12,292 nucleotides of DNA, taken from positions 1-12,292 of the forward strand of contig DAOTIG010000106.1 in assembly GCA_035448065.1 (NCBI GenBank), in the 5' to 3' direction. The notes beneath the pieces are model-generated. The model ran no database searches, was not told where the DNA came from, and saw only the letters and a list, made by a program, of their open reading frames with translations. Made by a program: the position numbers and the translations under genes. This DNA is from Phosphoribacter sp035448065 (GTDB lineage: Bacteria; Actinomycetota; Actinomycetes; Actinomycetales; Dermatophilaceae). Within the stretch, counting starts at the first letter, position 1; each line of letters opens with the position of its first letter. Positions 6,614 to 12,292 of the stretch are shown here, in pieces.

Positions 6614-7585
6614 ATGCACCTCACTGCCCTCGCCGGAGGGGTCGGCGGAGCGCGCTTCCTGCGCGGTCTGCTCGGCCACCTGCGCCGCACTCCCGAGCTC
6701 GCCGACAGCACGGTGACGGTCATCGCCAACACCGGCGACGACATCACGCTCTTCGGCCTGCGGGTCTGCCCTGACGTCGACACGATCCTCTACACCCTCG
6801 GCGGCGGGGTGAGCGAGGAGCAGGGCTGGGGACGAGCGCAGGACACGTATGCCGCGCAGGGCGAGCTCTCCGCCCTCGGCGTCCCGCCGCAGTGGTTCGG
6901 CCTCGGCGACCGGGACTTCGGCACGCACATCGCCAGGTCGCTGTGGCTCGGCCAGGGGCTGACGCTGAGTGAGGTCACCGCTCGGCTGGCCGACCGGTGG
7001 GGCCTGCCGGAGCAGGGGGTCACCCTGCTGCCGATGACCGACACCCCGGTCGAGACGCACGTCGTCGTCGACGAGGGCGACGGGCCGAATGCCGTGCACT
7101 TCCAGGAGTGGTGGGTGCGGATGCGCGCGGCGGTGCCCGCCCAGCGCTTCGTTGTGGCCGGCATGGACCGCGCCACGGCGGCCCCGGGGGTGCTCGACGC
7201 GATCCGCGGCGCCGATCTCGTGCTGCTCCCACCGAGCAACCCCGTCGTGTCGATCGGGATCATCCTCGGCGTGCCTGGGGTTCGGGACGCGCTGCGCGGC
7301 ACGACGGCTCCGGTCGTCGGCGTGAGCCCGCTCGTCTCCGGCCGGCCGGTGCGCGGCCACGCCGACGCCTGCCTCCAGGCGATCGGGGTGGATGTCACGG
7401 CCACGGCCGTGGCCGCGCTCTACGCCGACTTCCTCGACGGCTGGCTGGTCGACGACTCGGACGCGGATTGCGTTGTGCCGCAAGGCGTCACCCTGCGCGC
7501 GCGGCCGCTGCTCATGAGCGACGCCGAGGCCGCCGCCGACATCGCCGCGGCCGCGCTCGACCTCGGTCGCGAGCTGCGCCGATGA
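6614..7585 (+). CDS. cofD: 2-phospho-L-lactate transferase (F420 biosynthesis, CofD/FbiA)
   Basis: This 323-residue enzyme transfers the phospholactyl-type group, activated as a guanosine diphosphate (LPPG or its enolpyruvyl form in actinomycetes), onto the deazaflavin Fo to make (dehydro)coenzyme F420-0 in the cytosol. The sequence shows the nucleotide-binding start LAGGVGGARFLRGL (6-19), NTGDDITLFGLRVCPDVDTILYTLGG (39-64), GLGDRDFGTHIAR (96-108), LLPMTDTPVETHV (138-150) and LLPPSNPVVSIGIIL (204-218), all hallmarks of CofD. Length is normal. The ATG at 6614 is chosen because the family begins four or five residues before AGGVGGA. The frame is open upstream to 6413, but that part is the whiB regulatory region. 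It ends in an ATGA overlap with cofE. Confidence 0.97.
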   Translation: MHLTALAGGVGGARFLRGLLGHLRRTPELADSTVTVIANTGDDITLFGLRVCPDVDTILYTLGGGVSEEQGWGRAQDTYAAQGELSALGVPPQWFGLGDRDFGTHIARSLWLGQGLTLSEVTARLADRWGLPEQGVTLLPMTDTPVETHVVVDEGDGPNAVHFQEWWVRMRAAVPAQRFVVAGMDRATAAPGVLDAIRGADLVLLPPSNPVVSIGIILGVPGVRDALRGTTAPVVGVSPLVSGRPVRGHADACLQAIGVDVTATAVAALYADFLDGWLVDDSDADCVVPQGVTLRARPLLMSDAEAAADIAAAALDLGRELRR

Positions 7586-8637
7586 GCCTTCCGGCTCGCC
7601 TCACCGTGCTGCCCTTGGGCGGCATACCCGAGGTGCCGGCCGGAGCCGACCTCGCCGGGCTGCTGCTCGCCGCGGTCGCGCACGCCGGTGAGCGACTGGC
7701 CGAGGGCGACATCGTCGCCGTGTCCAGCAAGATCGCGAGCAAGGCGCTCGGGCTCACCGTCCCGGTGGACGAGCGACCCAAGGCCGAGGTCGTCGCGCGC
7801 GAGAGCGTCTCCGTCGTGGCCGAGCGGCAGGCCGGCACGCATGTCACCCGGGTGGTGCGATCGATCGCCGGACCGGTGATGGTGGCGGCCGGCGTCGACG
7901 CCTCCAACACGGGAGGCGCCGACGTGCTGCTGCTGCTCCCCCACGACCCCGACGAGGTATGCCGCACGCTCCGGCACGCGCTGTGCCTCGCCTCGGGCGT
8001 CACGCGCCTCGGAGTGGTCCTCACGGACACCGCCGGCCGCCCCTGGCGGGCCGGCCAGACCGACTACGCGCTGGGCTCGGCCGGCCTCCGCGTGCTCGAC
8101 GACCTGCGTGGCACGGTCGACGCCGACGGGCGGCCGCTCGAGGTCACCGCCCGCGCGGTCGCCGACGAGATCGCGGCCGCCGCCGACCTCGTCAAGGGCA
8201 AGGCCACCGGAGTCCCGGCGGTCCTCGTCCGTGGCCTCGCTGCCTCCACGATCGATTCAGCCGACAATGAGGAGCGTTGCGGGGCAAGGGATCTCGTGCG
8301 ATCCGGCCCGGGCGACTGGTTCTCGATGGGCAGCCAGGAGGCGGTGCGCGCGGCCCTCGGGGTCGCTCCCGGCAGCCCCCGCTCCGAGGCGGTCGGCATC
8401 CGGCCCGCAGGGGCCGACACCGTTGCGGCGCAGGTGAGTCGGGCCGTCGGCGTAGCCCTCGCGACCGGCCTCGACGCGGGCATCGACGTCGGTCCCGACC
8501 GGATCGAGGTGAGCGCAGCGGACCCCGTCGTCCTCGGCGCCGTCGCCGCCCGCCTCTCGGCAGCCCTCGCCGGCGAGGGGGTCGCCCACAACCTCGCCCT
8601 CACCGACCCGGCGGTCGTCACGCTGGCCCACAGCTGA
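7582..8637 (+). CDS. cofE: Coenzyme F420-0:L-glutamate ligase (CofE) with an unrecognised C-terminal extension
   Basis: Residues 1-250 are a complete CofE, the GTP- and metal-dependent ligase that adds glutamates to F420-0. Visible motifs are VSSKIASKALG (47-57), VMVAAGVDASNTGGADVLLLLP (99-120), VVLTDTAGRPWRAGQTDYALG (145-165) and DEIAAAADLVKGKATGVPAVLVRG (195-218). Archaeal CofE stops near residue 250 and mycobacterial FbiB continues with a ~200-residue FMN nitroreductase domain. This protein has only about 100 more residues (251-351). I do not see the nitroreductase R-R-S-x-R-x-F opening or its length, so this may be a reduced remnant or a different small domain. The start overlaps the cofD stop (ATGA), implying one operon and coupled translation. 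Fo synthase (fbiC) and the guanylyltransferase (cofC/fbiD) are not in the window. Confidence 0.95.
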   Translation: MSLPARLTVLPLGGIPEVPAGADLAGLLLAAVAHAGERLAEGDIVAVSSKIASKALGLTVPVDERPKAEVVARESVSVVAERQAGTHVTRVVRSIAGPVMVAAGVDASNTGGADVLLLLPHDPDEVCRTLRHALCLASGVTRLGVVLTDTAGRPWRAGQTDYALGSAGLRVLDDLRGTVDADGRPLEVTARAVADEIAAAADLVKGKATGVPAVLVRGLAASTIDSADNEERCGARDLVRSGPGDWFSMGSQEAVRAALGVAPGSPRSEAVGIRPAGADTVAAQVSRAVGVALATGLDAGIDVGPDRIEVSAADPVVLGAVAARLSAALAGEGVAHNLALTDPAVVTLAHS

Positions 8638-8645
8638 CGGCCGGA

Positions 8646-8663
8646 CGGGACTCCCGGGTCCCG
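8646..8663. terminator. Short GC hairpin between the convergent cofE and glycosylase genes
   Basis: CGGGAC and GTCCCG pair perfectly around a six-base loop in the 54-bp convergent gap. There is no T-run. It could serve either gene as a weak terminator. Confidence 0.3.
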
Positions 8664-8691
8664 GCGTTCCCCCAGCTCCCACGCCTCTGGC

Positions 8692-9615
8692 TCAGCGCGG
8701 CAGGTGGGTCCGCGGCGCCATCCGCGCGCCGTGCCGAGGTCGACGGTGGCCGGCCAGCTCGAGCAGCCGCTGCACCCGGAATCGGTGCCCGGCATAGGGC
8801 TCGAGCAGCTCGGCGAGCCCGTCGTCGTCGAGCTCGCGGCCGAGCAGCGCCCAGCCGATGTTCCTCGCGACGTGATAGTCGCCGAAGCTCACCGCGTCGG
8901 CGTCACCCCAGGCTCGCTGGGCGACCTCGGCCGCCGTCCACCGGCCGATGCCGGGCACCGTCTGCAGCCGCCGACGCGCCTCGGTGGGAGCGAGGTCGGT
9001 GAGCCGCTCGAGGGCCGAGGGCGAGCGCAACGCCCGCTGGATCGTGTCGGCCCGGGCGGCGTCGACCGACGCCTTGAGCCACTCCCACGACGGCACCTGT
9101 CGCCAGGTCGCGGCGTCCGGCGGCACGCGCACCCCGGCCGCCCCGTGCGGACCGGGCGCCGGCTCGCCGAAGCGGTGCACGAGCCGCCGATAGCCGCCGA
9201 AGGCCTCCTGGCCGGTGACCTTCTGCTCGATGACCGCCGGCACGAGGGCGTCGACGACGAGCCGGCTGCGCGGCACCCGCCAGCCCCCGAACCTCCGGTA
9301 TGCCGCGGCCACCGGCTCGTGGCGGCACTCGAAGCCGCTGTCGTCGTCACCGTCCCCGACGAGATCGGGCGCGTGCTCGACCAGCCAGCCGGCACCAGCC
9401 CCCCACGCCCGCACCGTGACCTCGGACTCCCTTGGCGCACAAGCCATCTCGAGCACGCCCGGCCCGTCGATCGTCTGCACCCCGCGCACGACGGATCCGT
9501 CCGGCAGGGTGCCGAAGGTCGGATCGCCCGCGCCCCGGCGCAGCGGCCCGACGACGGCGAGCAGCTGCAGCGGGCGTGGGCTCGTCCATCGTCGCTCGCG
9601 CAGCTGCCCGGACAT
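8692..9615 (-). CDS. HhH-GPD DNA glycosylase, AlkA-like (3-methyladenine type)
   Basis: This 307-residue protein is a base-excision-repair glycosylase of the helix-hairpin-helix GPD superfamily. It would remove alkylated bases such as 3-methyladenine by cutting the N-glycosidic bond. Evidence is VVDALVPAVIEQKVTGQEAFGGYRRLV (120-146), the hairpin motif LQTVPGIGRWTAAEVAQRAWGDADAV (217-242) and FGDYHVARNIGWAL (244-257), where Asp246 aligns with the catalytic aspartate of AlkA. No iron-sulfur cysteine cluster is present, unlike the MutY/Nth branch. The N-terminal ~110 residues correspond to the poorly conserved AlkA N-domain. The ATG at 9615 has TAGGGT 6 nt upstream, so it is probably leaderless. 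It diverges from the TIGR03089 gene across 61 bp. Exact base preference cannot be told from sequence. Confidence 0.9.
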   Translation of the reverse strand: MSGQLRERRWTSPRPLQLLAVVGPLRRGAGDPTFGTLPDGSVVRGVQTIDGPGVLEMACAPRESEVTVRAWGAGAGWLVEHAPDLVGDGDDDSGFECRHEPVAAAYRRFGGWRVPRSRLVVDALVPAVIEQKVTGQEAFGGYRRLVHRFGEPAPGPHGAAGVRVPPDAATWRQVPSWEWLKASVDAARADTIQRALRSPSALERLTDLAPTEARRRLQTVPGIGRWTAAEVAQRAWGDADAVSFGDYHVARNIGWALLGRELDDDGLAELLEPYAGHRFRVQRLLELAGHRRPRHGARMAPRTHLPR

Positions 9616-9621
9616 GGCCGG

Positions 9622-9627
9622 ACCCTA
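9622..9627 (-). promoter_or_regulatory. Probable -10 box for the DNA glycosylase gene
   Basis: TAGGGT on the minus strand lies 6 nt before the ATG at 9615, fitting leaderless initiation. Confidence 0.5.
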
Positions 9628-9642
9628 CCCCGGGCCGCCGAC

Positions 9643-9660
9643 GTGCGGCGCCGGCCGCAC
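9643..9660. promoter_or_regulatory. Perfect 7-bp inverted repeat between two divergent -10 boxes
   Basis: GTGCGGC and GCCGCAC flank a 4-base centre. The repeat is centred between the glycosylase -10 (9622-9627) and the TIGR03089 -10 (9665-9670), where it could act as a shared operator. At this GC content chance is a real alternative. Confidence 0.3.
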
Positions 9661-9664
9661 GGCA

Positions 9665-9670
9665 TACCCT
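9665..9670 (+). promoter_or_regulatory. Probable -10 box for the TIGR03089 gene
   Basis: TACCCT fits TANNNT and lies 6 nt before the GTG at 9677. It overlaps a copy of the repeated 9-mer GGTATGCCG (on the minus strand, 9660-9668). Confidence 0.45.
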
Positions 9671-9676
9671 GTCGTG

Positions 9677-10441
9677 GTGCCTGCCAGTCCCCCGCCAGCC
9701 AGCCCCGCCGACCTGCTCCCCCGGCTGCTCGCCAGCGATCCGGCCCGGCCGCGGCTGACCTGCTACGACGACGAGTCGGGCGAGCGGATCGAGCTGTCGG
9801 CGAAGGTGCTGGCCAACTGGGTCGCGAAGGCGGCCAACCTGCTGCAGGACGAGCTCGACGCCGCACCGGGGGTCGCGGTGCGGCTCGACCTGCCCGCGCA
9901 CTGGCGCACCGCCTATTGGGCCCTGGCGACCTGGGCCGTCGGAGCCACCGTGGTCATCGACACGACGGGCCAGGACGACGACGGCTCGGAGGTCGTCGTG
10001 ACGACCGACCCCGCGCTCGCCGAGCGGGTGGTCGCCGACGGCCGGTATGCCGTGCTCGTCACCCTCGCCGCGCTCGCGCGTGGCCATGCCGCCACGCCCG
10101 CGGGTGTCGTCGACGAGGCGAAGGAGCTCACGAGCCACCCCGACGGGTATGCCGCGGCGGTGCCGCCCAGCCCCGCCGACGTCGCGCTGCTCGTCGCGGA
10201 TCCGCAGGGGGTGGGGACGAGCAGCTATGCCGATCTGGTGCGGGGCGTGCTGCCCTGGACCGAGGGCTGGCCGGCCCGGCCGCGCGTCAACGCGGTCGCC
10301 GACGACGTCGAGTCCTTCCTCACCCAGTGCCTCGCCGCGTGGGCCCTCGACGGCTCGATCGTGCTGTCCCGCAACGCAAGCCGGACGCGGCTCGCGGAGC
10401 GGCTGGCCAGCGAGCGGGTGACCGTCGACCTGGCGGGCTAG
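9677..10441 (+). CDS. TIGR03089 family protein (remote relative of AMP-binding enzymes)
   Basis: This 254-residue protein matches the actinobacterial TIGR03089 family. The pattern is PADLLPRLLASDPARPRLTCYDDESGERIELSAKVLANWVAKAANLLQDEL, followed by VRLDLPAHWRTAYWALATWAVGATVV. These resemble the first part of acyl-CoA synthetase/AMP-binding proteins, where ER-IELS-x-x-x-L and the P-x-H-W-x-x-A stretch recur. The protein is far too short, and the Gly/Thr/Ser-rich ATP-binding loop and later motifs of true adenylating enzymes are missing, so catalysis is doubtful and the function is unknown. The start could be GTG 9674 or 9677; 9677 is preferred because it fits a leaderless start 6 nt after TACCCT. 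The stop TAG overlaps the TAG of scoB on the other strand inside one CTAG. Confidence 0.85.
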   Translation: MPASPPPASPADLLPRLLASDPARPRLTCYDDESGERIELSAKVLANWVAKAANLLQDELDAAPGVAVRLDLPAHWRTAYWALATWAVGATVVIDTTGQDDDGSEVVVTTDPALAERVVADGRYAVLVTLAALARGHAATPAGVVDEAKELTSHPDGYAAAVPPSPADVALLVADPQGVGTSSYADLVRGVLPWTEGWPARPRVNAVADDVESFLTQCLAAWALDGSIVLSRNASRTRLAERLASERVTVDLAG

Positions 10442-11091
10442 GCCATCGCCTCGCCGTCGAGCTCGACCCGGAAGTCGGGCCCGGTCGCCTCGCGGACCTC
10501 CTCGACGGTGACTCCCGGTGCGAGCTCGCGCAGCACCAGGCCCTCGGCGGTGACGTCCATGACCGCGAGGTCGGTGATGATCCGCTGGACGACCCGCTTG
10601 CCGGTGTAGGGCAGCGAGCACTCGGTGACGATCTTGTGGGTGCCGTCCTTGGCGACGTGCTCCATCAGGACGATGACGTGCTTGGCGCCGTGGACCAGGT
10701 CCATCGCCCCGCCCATGCCCTTGACCATCTTGCCGGGGATCATCCAGTTGGCGATGTCGCCGGCCTCGGACACCTGCATGGCGCCGAGGATGGCCGCGTC
10801 GACCTTGCCTCCGCGGATCATCCCGAAGCTCGTCGCGGAGTCGAAGAAGCTCGCGCCACGCCGGATGGTCACGGTCTCCTTGCCGGCGTTGATGAGGTCG
10901 GGGTCGACGTCCTCCTCGGCGGGGTAGGCCCCGACGCCGAGGATGCCGTTCTCGGACTGCAGGACGATCTCGACGTCCTCGGGCACGTAGTTGGGCACGA
11001 GCGTCGGCAGCCCGATGCCGAGGTTGACGTAGTCGCCGTCGTGCAGCTCCTTGGCCGCCCGGGCCGCCATCTCCTCACGGGTGAGCGCCAT
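10438..11091 (-). CDS. scoB: 3-oxoacid CoA-transferase, beta subunit
   Basis: This 217-residue protein is subunit B of a class I CoA-transferase of the succinyl-CoA:3-oxoacid type, which moves CoA from succinyl-CoA to acetoacetate so that ketone bodies can enter central metabolism. The catalytic glutamate is Glu47 in QSENGILGVG. Other family marks are YVNLGIGLPTLVPNYVP (21-37), ASFFDSATSFGMIRGGKVDAAILGAMQVSEAGDIANWMIPGK and GMGGAMDLVHGAKHVIVLMEH. Length matches Bacillus ScoB. The start lies 1 nt after the scoA stop, with AAGGGAG 6 nt before the ATG, inside the end of scoA. A 3-oxoadipate transferase (PcaJ) is the alternative, but no beta-ketoadipate genes are nearby. It converges on the TIGR03089 gene with overlapping stops. 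Confidence 0.94.
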   Translation of the reverse strand: MALTREEMAARAAKELHDGDYVNLGIGLPTLVPNYVPEDVEIVLQSENGILGVGAYPAEEDVDPDLINAGKETVTIRRGASFFDSATSFGMIRGGKVDAAILGAMQVSEAGDIANWMIPGKMVKGMGGAMDLVHGAKHVIVLMEHVAKDGTHKIVTECSLPYTGKRVVQRIITDLAVMDVTAEGLVLRELAPGVTVEEVREATGPDFRVELDGEAMA

Positions 11092-11092
11092 G

Positions 11093-11866
11093 TCAGGCTC
11101 CCTTCCGGACCGTGCGCCGCTCGATCCGCTTGTCGGTCACTTGCTCGGGCGTGAGCGGCAGCACCCGCTGGACGAAGATGCCCGGCAGGTGCACCTGGTC
11201 GGGGTCGATCTCACCGGGCTCGACGAGCTGCTCGACCTCGGCGATGGTGATCTTGCCGGCCATCGCCGCGAGGGGGCTGAAGTTGCGGGCCGACTTGTTG
11301 AAGACGAGGTTGCCGTGCCGGTCGCCGACCGCCGCCCGAACCAGGCCGTAGTCGCCGACGATCGCCGTCTCGAGGACGAACTGACGCTGCTGACCGTGCC
11401 AGTCGAAGTCCCGGACGTCCTTGGCCGGCGAGGCGACCGCGACGGTGCCGTCCGCGGCATACCGCCACGGCATGCCACCCTCGGCCACCTGGGTGCCGAC
11501 CCCGGTCTGCGTGTAGAAGGCCGGTATGCCGCTGCCGCCGGCCCGCAGGCGCTCGGCGAGCGTGCCCTGGGGGGTGAGCTCGACCTCGAGCTCGCCGGAG
11601 AGGTACTGCCGCTCGAACTCCTTGTTCTCCCCGACGTAGGAGGAGACCATCCGGCGGATCCGCTTGTCCGCCAACAGGATCCCCAGGCCCCAGTCGTCGA
11701 CGCCGCAGTTGTTCGACACGACCTCGAGGTCGTCGACACCGGCGTCGTACAGAGCGCGGATGAGCACGGAGGGGATGCCACAGAGGCCGAAGCCGCCGAC
11801 CGTGAGGGTCATCCCTGAGGTGATGCCGGCGATGGCCTCGGCGGGGCTGGAGACGACTTTGTCCAT
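11093..11866 (-). CDS. scoA: 3-oxoacid CoA-transferase, alpha subunit
   Basis: This 257-residue protein is subunit A of the same class I CoA-transferase. It shows the SCOT-type start MDKVVSSPAEAIAGI, the CoA-binding glycine loop GGFGLCG (24-30), SNNCGVDDWGLGILLADKRIRRMVSSYVGENKEFERQYLSGELEVELTPQGTLAERLRAGGSGIPAFYT (51-119) and GVGTQVAEGG (122-131). The overall wording is closer to succinyl-CoA:acetoacetate transferases than to PcaI. The active enzyme would be a cytosolic alpha-beta heteromer with scoB, encoded directly downstream. The ATG at 11866 is chosen over upstream in-frame starts because the family begins MDKVV and because TAGAGT stands 7 nt before it, so the message is probably leaderless. 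Confidence 0.95.
   Translation of the reverse strand: MDKVVSSPAEAIAGITSGMTLTVGGFGLCGIPSVLIRALYDAGVDDLEVVSNNCGVDDWGLGILLADKRIRRMVSSYVGENKEFERQYLSGELEVELTPQGTLAERLRAGGSGIPAFYTQTGVGTQVAEGGMPWRYAADGTVAVASPAKDVRDFDWHGQQRQFVLETAIVGDYGLVRAAVGDRHGNLVFNKSARNFSPLAAMAGKITIAEVEQLVEPGEIDPDQVHLPGIFVQRVLPLTPEQVTDKRIERRTVRKGA
11098..11104 (-). promoter_or_regulatory. Ribosome binding site of scoB
   Basis: AAGGGAG on the minus strand, within the last codons of scoA, ends 6 nt before the scoB ATG. It supports independent re-initiation in the two-gene operon. Confidence 0.6.
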
Positions 11867-11873
11867 GATCGTG

Positions 11874-11879
11874 ACTCTA
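11874..11879 (-). promoter_or_regulatory. Probable -10 box for scoA-scoB
   Basis: TAGAGT on the minus strand lies 7 nt before the scoA ATG, identical in sequence and spacing to the DUF3499 box. The 168-bp spacer to the SulP gene also contains the PHO-box-like repeat. Confidence 0.55.
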
Positions 11880-11998
11880 GCCTCCCCCGTCCGGCTGCGG
11901 GCCGCCGCCTGCCGCACCGGGGCAGCCGATGAAACGCGGCTTTGCCGCCGACCCGGGCGGGGGCTGGGGTGCCACATCGTCCAGGTGACGAACCAGAC

Positions 11999-12028
11999 TT
12001 GGGTGAACAGCAGGTGAACGGCCAAGAT
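11999..12028 (+). promoter_or_regulatory. Possible promoter of the SulP gene
   Basis: TTGGGT (11999-12004) and CAAGAT (12023-12028) are 18 bp apart, and the second ends 6 nt before the GTG at 12035. The -10 deviates from TANNNT, so this is tentative. An activator-dependent promoter would fit the overlapping direct repeat. Confidence 0.3.
12002..12019 (-). promoter_or_regulatory. PHO-box-like direct repeat (GTTCACC-n4-GTTCACC)
   Basis: On the minus strand two perfect GTTCACC units occur with an 11-bp period (12019-12013 and 12008-12002). This is the form of the PhoP binding site in Streptomyces and of the RegX3 site in mycobacteria, where 11-bp direct-repeat units let response-regulator dimers bind one face of DNA. 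It overlaps the proposed SulP promoter and lies about 136 bp upstream of scoA, reading toward scoA. Confidence 0.6.
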
Positions 12029-12034
12029 GGACCG

Positions 12035-12292
12035 GTGAGCGTCGCGCAGGTGCTACCCGGTCTGGCGCAGCTTCGGGGCTATCGGCTCGGGAAGCTGCCT
12101 GGCGACCTCGCCGCAGGCCTCATCGTCGCCGCGCTCGCCGTGCCGCAGGCGCTCGGCTACTCCACCGTCGCGGGCGTCCCGGTGCAGGTCGGGCTCTACA
12201 CCATCCCGCCTGCGCTGCTCGCCTACGCCCTCTTCGGCTCCTCTCGAGTGCTCTACGTCGGCCCGGTCTCCACCGTCTCGGTCCTCCGCGGC
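12035..12292 (+). CDS. SulP-family inorganic anion transporter, N-terminal part (runs off the right edge)
   Basis: The 86 visible residues are the start of a SulP (SLC26-like) anion transporter, a family that moves sulfate, bicarbonate or other anions across the inner membrane. Diagnostic stretches are KLPGDLAAGLIVAALAVPQALGYSTVAGVPVQVGLYTIPPALLAYALFGSSRVLYVGPVSTVSVL (20-84). They include the first membrane helices and the G-P-x-S/A-T motif that ends the family's substrate-site segment. The rest, including any C-terminal STAS or carbonic anhydrase domain, lies outside the window, so the substrate cannot be told. GTG 12035 is preferred for its distance from the -10-like box. GTG 12014, seven codons upstream in frame, is the alternative. 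The PHO-box-like repeat in its promoter hints at phosphate-linked control. Confidence 0.9.
   Translation, partial: MSVAQVLPGLAQLRGYRLGKLPGDLAAGLIVAALAVPQALGYSTVAGVPVQVGLYTIPPALLAYALFGSSRVLYVGPVSTVSVLRG

Larger units (their letters stand above)
866..11531. repeat. Dispersed 9-mer GGTATGCCG, 11 exact copies
   Basis: Exact copies on the plus strand start at 866, 4949, 7956, 9297, 10044, 10146 and 11523. Minus-strand copies span 4481-4489, 7620-7628, 9660-9668 and 11455-11463. Nine of the 11 continue with C. One-mismatch copies are at 637, 5392, 6846, 8790 and 10224. They fall in all three reading frames, for example TAT-GCC (Tyr-Ala), GGC-ATA-CC (Gly-Ile-Pro), GGT-ATG-CCG (Gly-Met-Pro), GTA-TGC-C (Val-Cys) and CAT-ACC (His-Thr), and one copy is intergenic. 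The density is highest from 7620 to 11531. The role is unknown. Confidence 0.8.

Noticed and set aside
8704..11154. Open frame of 816 codons on the plus strand across glycosylase, TIGR03089 and scoB
   Set aside because: It crosses three well-supported genes and has no recognisable domain. High GC removes stop codons by chance.
11936..11948. Small hairpin GCGGC-TTT-GCCGC in the scoA-SulP spacer
   Set aside because: Only five base pairs, no T-run and no gene end next to it. Expected by chance at this GC content.

Overview
The window is a very GC-rich, tightly packed bacterial chromosome segment (roughly 70% GC or more by eye). Gene content and order point to an actinomycete (Actinomycetota). 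Evidence is a WhiB-family regulator, the coenzyme F420 genes cofD and cofE, a DUF3499 protein, a TIGR03089 protein and TANNNT-type -10 boxes directly in front of leaderless starts. A Micrococcales-type host is a guess from overall style, not proven. I saw no insertion sequence, phage, CRISPR array, tRNA or rRNA, so this looks like core chromosome.

Left part (1-6374): a cell-envelope block. Reading leftward are a truncated phosphomannomutase/phosphoglucomutase (manB) and a DUF3499 zinc-ribbon protein. Facing them is a metallopeptidase-fold protein that lacks the HExxH histidines. Then come, all leftward, whiB, a 1090-residue membrane glycosyltransferase and an exported DUF5719-like protein overlapping it by ATGA. 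The manB / DUF3499 / metallopeptidase-like / whiB2 / fbiA / fbiB order is the known Mycobacterium tuberculosis Rv3257c-Rv3262 arrangement. Here the glycosyltransferase and its partner lie inside it.

Middle (6375-8637): a 239-bp divergent regulatory region carries a good whiB promoter with a nested palindrome over its -10. It also carries the cofD promoter. cofD and cofE then overlap by ATGA and supply the phospholactyl-transfer and glutamylation steps of F420 synthesis. This CofE has a ~100-residue C-terminal extension in which I do not recognise the nitroreductase domain of mycobacterial FbiB.

Right part (8638-12292): an AlkA-type DNA glycosylase (leftward) and a TIGR03089 protein (rightward) diverge from a 61-bp spacer. 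The TIGR03089 gene ends on a CTAG that is also the stop of scoB. scoA-scoB (leftward) encode a 3-oxoacid CoA-transferase. A truncated SulP anion transporter begins at the right edge behind a perfect GTTCACC-n4-GTTCACC direct repeat, the form of a PHO box.

Two window-wide patterns stand out. The 9-mer GGTATGCCG occurs 11 times exactly, in all reading frames and in one intergenic region, and forces rare codons. Also, most transcription units start with a -10 box 6-8 nt from the start codon and no leader.
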